Assembly (NCBI GenBank): GCA_007131065.1
Contig: SLRF01000039.1
Coordinates: 1-8,617 of the forward strand
Direction of reading: 5' to 3'
Source: Candidatus Saccharimonadota bacterium
GTDB lineage: Bacteria; Patescibacteriota; Saccharimonadia; QS-5-54-17
Length of the DNA stretch: 8,617 nt
The notes under the pieces were generated by a model. The model searched no databases. It saw only the letters and a list, made by a program, of their open reading frames with translations, and was not told where the DNA came from. A program made the translations under genes and the position numbers. Positions 5,048 to 8,617 of the stretch are shown piece by piece. Position 1 is the first letter of the stretch, and each line of letters opens with the position of its first letter.

Positions 5048-6139
5048 ATGAAAAAAGACAAATTTGGACCGGAGTTGGTAGTTGAGGTACATAGACCAGA
5101 TATCGACCTGGAAGGCTACCTAATTATTGATAATCGGAACCTGGGTCCTGGAAAAGGTGGCATACGGATGAGTGAATTCGTGGACCGAGAGGAGGTGGCT
5201 CGCTTGGCACGAGCGATGACGCTAAAGACTGCATTAGCGGAGTTACCTTTCGGAGGTGCTAAGTCCGGCATAGTCTGGTCCAGAGACCGGCATGATCAAG
5301 ACGACAAAGAGAGGCTACTTAGAGGATTCGTAGAAGAGATAGCTCCATATCTAGGTAGCCACTACGTGGCAGCACCGGATATAAATACCGGAGAAACCGA
5401 GATGGATTGGCTGGTAGAGGTGACCGATGATCCTAGCGCTACTACCGGAAAGTCTGCTAGCAATGGCGGAATTGAGAATAAGTCGATTGCTACAGGCTTC
5501 GGTGTGGCGGTCGCTGCCGAGACGGTCATAGAGTCTCGGGGAGAGACAGTGGAAGGTATGACAGTGGCTATTGATGGGTACGGCACCGTCGGTAGACAGG
5601 CTTATGTAGAGCTCGAAGACAAAGGAGCGAAGATAGTTGCTACTTCCGATAGCCAAAGCGGTATCTATAGTGAAGATGGATTCGACCAAGATAAACTCGA
5701 TGAACTAAAAGACAGTCGCGACCATCAACTCTCGGAGTATCCAGACACGAAAGAGATAACCCACGACGAGCTTAGATTACTGGACGTCGATATATTGGTC
5801 CTATCTTCGATTAGCGATGTAATCACAGAGGATAATTACCAGGATGTGAAGGCGCGCATAATTGTACAAGGTGCCAACCTGCCTATCGTGCCGGGGCTTG
5901 AAGAGAAGTTGCACGAAAAAGGCATATTCGTAGTTCCTGATATAGTAGCCAATGCCGGAGGAGTTATAGCATCCTGGCTCGAACACGAAAAGCCCGATAC
6001 CACTGAAGAAGAGATGCTCTCAGTCATTCGAGAAAAAATCCGCAAGACTACTAGCGCGGTTATCGAAACTTGCGAAGCGGAGGGTGTACATCCTCGGTCG
6101 GCAGCGGTCGAAGTGGCCCACAGTCGCATAGAGCAGTAG
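5048..6139 (+). CDS. gdhA: Glu/Leu/Phe/Val-family dehydrogenase, probably glutamate dehydrogenase
   Basis: The family performs reversible NAD(P)-dependent oxidative deamination of an amino acid to its 2-oxo acid (glutamate to 2-oxoglutarate plus ammonia) in the cytoplasm. Visible signatures are GPGKGGIRM (33-41), MTLK (57-60), PFGGAKSG (67-74) with catalytic Lys72, PDINTGE (110-116) with Asp111, the Rossmann loop GYGTVG (177-182), and ANAGGVIAS (301-309). Lys36 and Ser309 align with the residues that hold the glutamate side chain in Clostridium symbiosum enzyme (Lys89, Ser380), where leucine dehydrogenases have hydrophobic residues, so glutamate is favoured. At 363 residues it is shorter than usual GDHs (about 410-450), lacking an N-terminal segment, closer to leucine dehydrogenase in size. 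NAD versus NADP use cannot be settled by eye. It follows the receiver gene by 43 bp. Confidence 0.9.
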   Translation: MKKDKFGPELVVEVHRPDIDLEGYLIIDNRNLGPGKGGIRMSEFVDREEVARLARAMTLKTALAELPFGGAKSGIVWSRDRHDQDDKERLLRGFVEEIAPYLGSHYVAAPDINTGETEMDWLVEVTDDPSATTGKSASNGGIENKSIATGFGVAVAAETVIESRGETVEGMTVAIDGYGTVGRQAYVELEDKGAKIVATSDSQSGIYSEDGFDQDKLDELKDSRDHQLSEYPDTKEITHDELRLLDVDILVLSSISDVITEDNYQDVKARIIVQGANLPIVPGLEEKLHEKGIFVVPDIVANAGGVIASWLEHEKPDTTEEEMLSVIREKIRKTTSAVIETCEAEGVHPRSAAVEVAHSRIEQ

Positions 6140-6155
6140 CAAATATCTGTGCGTT

Positions 6156-6184
6156 AGCCTAGGCATGGTCCATGTTAGGGCTTT
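6156..6184 (+). terminator. Weak terminator-like hairpin after the dehydrogenase gene
   Basis: AGCC-TA at 6156-6161 pairs with TA-(G)-GGCT ending at 6182, enclosing CATGG (6164-6168) and CCATG (6170-6174). The stem has two single-base bulges and is followed by only TTTATA. It is placed correctly, 16 nt after the stop, but the short T-tract makes it a weak candidate. Confidence 0.4.
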
Positions 6185-6204
6185 ATACCTCATATGCTTA
6201 TGGT

Positions 6205-6210
6205 TATACT
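6205..6210 (+). promoter_or_regulatory. -10 element of the D-hydroxyacid dehydrogenase gene
   Basis: TATACT precedes ATG 6220 by exactly 9 nt, as at the helicase gene. An in-frame stop at 6214-6216 lies just before the ATG and no Shine-Dalgarno is evident, so a leaderless transcript is likely. Confidence 0.5.
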
Positions 6211-6219
6211 CAATAGAGT

Positions 6220-7224
6220 ATGAAGAAGATAGTATTTTTCGATGCCAACGAAGGGGATGAGGAGTATTTTGTCTCGGCCTTCCGCAACGTACTGAAAAGC
6301 GAGATAGCTTTTTGCCCTAAGCCATTGAGCGACGCTACGGTAGAAGATTATGCCGACGCCCGGATCGTATCGGTCTTTGTGACGTCGGATGTCAATAAAC
6401 GGGTCATAGAGAAACTTCCGAATTTAGAGCTTATAGCTACCCGGTCGACCGGACATGACCATATAGATCTTAAGACGGCTAAAAAGCACCACGCCCTAGT
6501 TTCTACTGTCCCTACTTACGGGGAGGCGACAGTGGCAGAGTATGCGTTTATGTTGCTTTTGAGTTTGACTCGCCGCCTGCAAGAAAGCATCGATCAGCTT
6601 GATAAGGGAGTGATAACTTACCAAGACATCACAGGAACCGATTTGACCGGAAAGACCATCGGCATATTAGGTTGCGGACGCATAGGAAACCACGTAGCTC
6701 GTATAGCCAAAGGGTTTGATATGAACGTTATAGGCTATGATGCGAACGATGTAGACTCAGACACTATCGAGATGGTGGATTTCGATACATTAATAGCAGA
6801 AAGCGATATAGTCAGCCTAAATCTACCGGGTGGTAAAGAAACACGACATATTATAGATGCTGAGCAGATAGGTCGCATGAAAGACGGGGTGATAATAGTA
6901 AATACCGCACGTGGCGAGTTGATAGATACCAAAGCACTGACCGATGCTCTGTACTCGGGCAAGGTTGGAGGTGCGGCTCTGGATGTTATAGAAGGTGAGG
7001 GGTTGTTACGATTCGACGAAGAGATGGCTCTATTACACCCTGATGCGAAGAGTCACGACCTGGTTTTAAAAGCCGAACACAGCATACTACAGCGTATACC
7101 CAATGTAGTGCTTACTCCGCACAACGCCTTTAATTCGCACGAAGCATTGGATAGAATTCGCAACACTACTGCAGAAAATATTCGTCAGTTTATGATGCAT
7201 AACCCGCAGAACTTGGCTAAATAA
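6220..7224 (+). CDS. D-2-hydroxyacid dehydrogenase, D-lactate dehydrogenase-like
   Basis: This is a cytoplasmic NAD-dependent enzyme that interconverts 2-oxo acids and D-2-hydroxy acids; reduction of pyruvate to D-lactate would regenerate NAD+ in fermentation. The catalytic domain shows NLELIATRSTGHDHID (68-83). The Rossmann domain has GCGRIG (151-156), with Asp174 at the end of the second strand favouring NAD over NADP. VNTARGELID (227-236) carries Arg231, DVIEGE (255-260) carries Glu260, and LTPHNAF (298-304) carries His301, matching the Arg-Glu-His triad of D-LDH at the expected spacing. The length, 334 residues, is normal for D-LDH (about 330). The TRS-G-DHID and DV-EGE forms favour D-lactate dehydrogenase over phosphoglycerate dehydrogenase, but a related 2-oxo acid substrate cannot be excluded. 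It appears to be transcribed from its own promoter. Confidence 0.9.
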   Translation: MKKIVFFDANEGDEEYFVSAFRNVLKSEIAFCPKPLSDATVEDYADARIVSVFVTSDVNKRVIEKLPNLELIATRSTGHDHIDLKTAKKHHALVSTVPTYGEATVAEYAFMLLLSLTRRLQESIDQLDKGVITYQDITGTDLTGKTIGILGCGRIGNHVARIAKGFDMNVIGYDANDVDSDTIEMVDFDTLIAESDIVSLNLPGGKETRHIIDAEQIGRMKDGVIIVNTARGELIDTKALTDALYSGKVGGAALDVIEGEGLLRFDEEMALLHPDAKSHDLVLKAEHSILQRIPNVVLTPHNAFNSHEALDRIRNTTAENIRQFMMHNPQNLAK

Positions 7225-7230
7225 CTCATA

Positions 7231-7246
7231 ACCATAATGGTAAAAT
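7231..7246 (+). promoter_or_regulatory. Promoter-like region of the membrane cassette, with a small dyad
   Basis: TGG followed by TAAAAT (7238-7246) makes an extended -10 ending 6 nt before ATG 7253, and no Shine-Dalgarno is present. An 11-nt perfect dyad, ACCAT-A-ATGGT (7231-7241), overlaps its left edge and could be a small operator. No terminator separates this from the upstream gene, so read-through is also possible. Confidence 0.35.
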
Positions 7247-7252
7247 GAAAAT

Positions 7253-7423
7253 ATGAAAGACAGACAGACCAAGAGATACTATTTACTTCTGACGGTGGGA
7301 ATCACACTGGTATTTTACGGACTGGGCTGGATGATGGATATGGCATGGGCGGGATTCTCCATAGGTTTGGGTATAGGTTTACTGATGGTGGCGCACAGGA
7401 TGAACCCTAGGAGTAGCGAATGA
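7253..7423 (+). CDS. Small two-helix membrane protein, unknown function
   Basis: The 56-residue product starts MKDRQTKRYY, a positively charged cytoplasmic-type N-terminus, followed by two hydrophobic segments (about residues 10-27 and 29-48) joined by a short MMDMAW turn, and ends in a charged tail (HRMNPRSSE). This suggests a helical hairpin with both ends inside the cell. I do not recognise the family. The frame is bounded upstream by a stop at 7241-7243, leaving ATG 7253 as the start. Its TGA (7421-7423) overlaps the next ATG as ATGA, and the reading frame of the next gene follows at once, so this is a real, co-translated small gene. Its position before another small membrane protein and an antiporter suggests a role in the membrane, possibly as an accessory subunit. 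Confidence 0.65.
   Translation: MKDRQTKRYYLLLTVGITLVFYGLGWMMDMAWAGFSIGLGIGLLMVAHRMNPRSSE
7409..7413 (+). promoter_or_regulatory. Ribosome binding site of the second small membrane gene
   Basis: AGGAG lies 6 nt before ATG 7420, inside the preceding gene. It selects the first of two adjacent ATG codons and supports translational coupling through the ATGA overlap. Confidence 0.7.
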
Positions 7424-7701
7424 TGTTATGGCTCCACATAGGAGGTGGTATAGCCACCCTCTTGATAGTATCAGCGGTAGCCTGGAATGTTATTCGGAGT
7501 AAAAGCACACCTTGGCTACGCAAATCTTTACCGCTATTGGCAGTTTGGCAGACTGCGACCGGTGCGCTGTTAGTGGTGATGGGTGGTAGTTTCTTGCGGG
7601 TATGCGGTATGGGCGTGGTCTACTTATCTATATTAGCGGTTGTATATGTATGGTCCGAGAGAAAAGAACAAAGCCTGGCAGTCGAAACAGTTGATTCATA
7701 A
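7420..7701 (+). CDS. Small three-helix membrane protein, unknown function
   Basis: This 93-residue protein has three predicted membrane segments, around residues 3-22 (hydrophobic, with a GGGIATLLIV stretch), 37-56 (LPLLAVWQTATGALLVVMGG) and 62-80 (GMGVVYLSILAVVYVW), and a short charged C-terminus (SERKEQ...). The first loop is basic (RSKSTPWLRK), so by the positive-inside rule it should face the cytoplasm. One cysteine (62) sits at the edge of the third helix. I recognise no conserved domain. The start overlaps the stop of the preceding gene and has a good AGGAG. The next gene, an antiporter, begins 15 nt downstream, so all three are probably on one message. A functional link to the antiporter is inferred only from this arrangement. 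Confidence 0.7.
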   Translation: MMLWLHIGGGIATLLIVSAVAWNVIRSKSTPWLRKSLPLLAVWQTATGALLVVMGGSFLRVCGMGVVYLSILAVVYVWSERKEQSLAVETVDS

Positions 7702-7705
7702 GTAT

Positions 7706-7709
7706 GAGG
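7706..7709 (+). promoter_or_regulatory. Shine-Dalgarno that decides the GTG start of the antiporter
   Basis: GAGG lies 7 nt before GTG 7717. An in-frame TGA at 7705-7707 rules out any start further upstream, and no ATG in frame lies near the conserved N-terminus, so GTG is the best start. Confidence 0.65.
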
Positions 7710-7716
7710 TATAGTC

Positions 7717-8617
7717 GTGGCTGAGTTTATAACCTTCTTCGTTATTATTTCTGCAGGATTACTGTTTTCTGAATTCTTCAACCGCCTGCATCTACCCTGG
7801 GTGACGGCTTTGATAGCTTCAGGTATCGCATTCGGGCCTGAAGGGTTCGGTCTAATCGAGAGCAACGATATCATAGACTTCTTCTCCGAGACGGGACTGA
7901 TATTCTTGATGTTTATGGCTGGTCTGGAGGTCAGCTTTTCCAGCTTCCGCCGGGTTAAACGAGAAATAAGCATTATTAGTAGCGTGAGTGCCTTGGCTTC
8001 TGTGGGTACGGCGCTTGTTATTGCGGCGTGGTTCGACCTCACACCTAACGCAGGCTTACTGTTGGCAGTAGCTCTTATATCCTCATCGATCGCAGTAGTG
8101 TTTCCGTCGTTGGAAGGTCGCAACGTATTAAGGAGAAATGTAGGCCAATCGATACTCGGATCGACCGTAGTGCTCGACGTAGTGGCCGTTACTTTACTCT
8201 CGGTACTTATGCAGCAGTCGGTCGGGACCGATTTGCCCTTGCCCGTGCTATATGTATTCCTAGCACTATCGTTAATATTGCTCCGTATCGCCGTGCCGAA
8301 GCTAGCCGATTACTTCAACCGTGAAGGCCGGCAAAAGTTTGAGCAGGAACTTCAACTCATAGTCAGTATTCTGATGGGTACAGTGGTGCTTTTTGGGCTA
8401 CTTGGGCTGCATCCGGCCGAAGCCGGATTCTTCGCCGGATTAATATTGAGCGACTCTATCCATTCGCAAGTAACCCGGGCCAAGCTCCACGCCATCGGAT
8501 ACGGAATATTTATTCCGGTCTTCTTCGTGATGGTCGGGACAGAGATGCAGTTGAGCATACTGGTCGAGCAGCCGGAGATTATCGGCCTGACATTAGCGGT
8601 AGTGATCGGTTCAATGG
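7717..8617 (+). CDS. CPA2-family (Kef/NapA-type) monovalent cation:proton antiporter, 3' end outside window
   Basis: This integral membrane transporter would exchange Na+ or K+ for protons and serve pH and salt homeostasis. The 300 visible residues match the Na_H_Exchanger fold: LPWVTALIASGIAFGPEGFG (26-45), GLIFLMFMAGLEVSFSSFRR (60-79), the discontinuous-helix stretch ISSSIAVVFPSLEGR (121-135), helix 5 with Asp154 in VVLDVVAV, GFFAGLILSDS (237-247) and PVFFVMVGTEM (267-277). Asp154 occupies the ion-binding aspartate position. The residue before it is Leu, not the Asp of electrogenic NhaA/NapA or the Gln seen in KefC, which leaves ion choice and stoichiometry open. A GTG start with GAGG is used. 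The helices after about TM9 and any C-terminal RCK/TrkA-N domain lie beyond the window. It is the last visible gene of the membrane cassette. Confidence 0.88.
   Translation, partial: MAEFITFFVIISAGLLFSEFFNRLHLPWVTALIASGIAFGPEGFGLIESNDIIDFFSETGLIFLMFMAGLEVSFSSFRRVKREISIISSVSALASVGTALVIAAWFDLTPNAGLLLAVALISSSIAVVFPSLEGRNVLRRNVGQSILGSTVVLDVVAVTLLSVLMQQSVGTDLPLPVLYVFLALSLILLRIAVPKLADYFNREGRQKFEQELQLIVSILMGTVVLFGLLGLHPAEAGFFAGLILSDSIHSQVTRAKLHAIGYGIFIPVFFVMVGTEMQLSILVEQPEIIGLTLAVVIGSM

Noticed and set aside
4733..5092. 119-residue minus-strand frame across the receiver gene and the dehydrogenase start
   Set aside because: It overlaps two plus-strand genes with conserved residues and good ribosome sites, and resembles no protein I know.
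7245..7256. Mini-ORF ATG AAA ATA TGA overlapping the start of the 56-residue gene
   Set aside because: Three codons only, in an A-rich stretch that also forms the putative -10; chance is the simplest explanation.
7421..7423. UGA recoded as glycine (as in SR1 or Gracilibacteria)
   Set aside because: TGA ends the 56-codon gene exactly where the next gene starts with a good ribosome site, and no conserved gene here contains an internal TGA.
7620..8123. 167-residue open frame on the minus strand
   Set aside because: It lies opposite the antiporter, whose transmembrane motifs are clear; the translation is low in motif content and looks like a shadow.

Overview
The window reads as ordinary bacterial DNA with tightly packed genes, mid-range G+C, heavy use of ATA (Ile) and CTA (Leu) codons, and the standard code (TGA ends a small gene at 7421-7423, so the UGA-to-glycine recoding of some candidate phyla is absent). 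A fused UvrD-type helicase/nuclease, a compact glutamate dehydrogenase, a D-lactate-type dehydrogenase and a lone receiver-domain protein suggest a Candidate Phyla Radiation bacterium, most likely Saccharibacteria (TM7). That placement is an inference from gene style, not a proven assignment.

Layout. 1-998 (minus) is the 5' part of rarA, the AAA+ ATPase that acts at stalled replication forks. Its ATPase domain is interrupted in frame by about 49 extra codons that sit inside a palindromic element (548-719) with terminal inverted repeats and internal hairpins. 999-1392 is a divergent intergenic region holding two imperfect 48-bp direct repeats, several dyads, a possible 13-codon leader ORF and the promoters of rarA and the helicase. 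1393-4614 is a 1073-residue UvrD-family helicase with a C-terminal RecB-type nuclease domain. Its stop codon abuts the start of 4615-5004, a 129-residue stand-alone CheY-like receiver domain. 5048-6139 is a Glu/Leu/Phe/Val-family dehydrogenase with glutamate-type pocket residues. 6220-7224 is a D-2-hydroxyacid (D-lactate-like) dehydrogenase. 7253-7423, 7420-7701 and 7717-end form a membrane cassette: two tiny membrane proteins, overlapping by ATGA, then a CPA2/Kef-type cation:proton antiporter that runs off the window.

How it fits together. The left half is DNA maintenance: rarA diverges from a helicase-nuclease that could do an AddAB/RecBCD-like job in one chain, and the receiver protein is translationally coupled to it. 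The right half is fermentation and ion homeostasis: two NAD(P)-linked dehydrogenases and an antiporter cassette. A recurring pattern is that genes at the head of transcription units lack a Shine-Dalgarno and carry a -10-like hexamer 6-12 nt before the start codon, consistent with leaderless mRNAs, while downstream genes have clear AGGAG/GAGG sites.

The most unusual observations are the in-frame palindromic insertion in rarA, the duplicated palindrome-plus-TATAGT module in front of the helicase, and the coupling of a lone receiver domain to a recombination helicase-nuclease.
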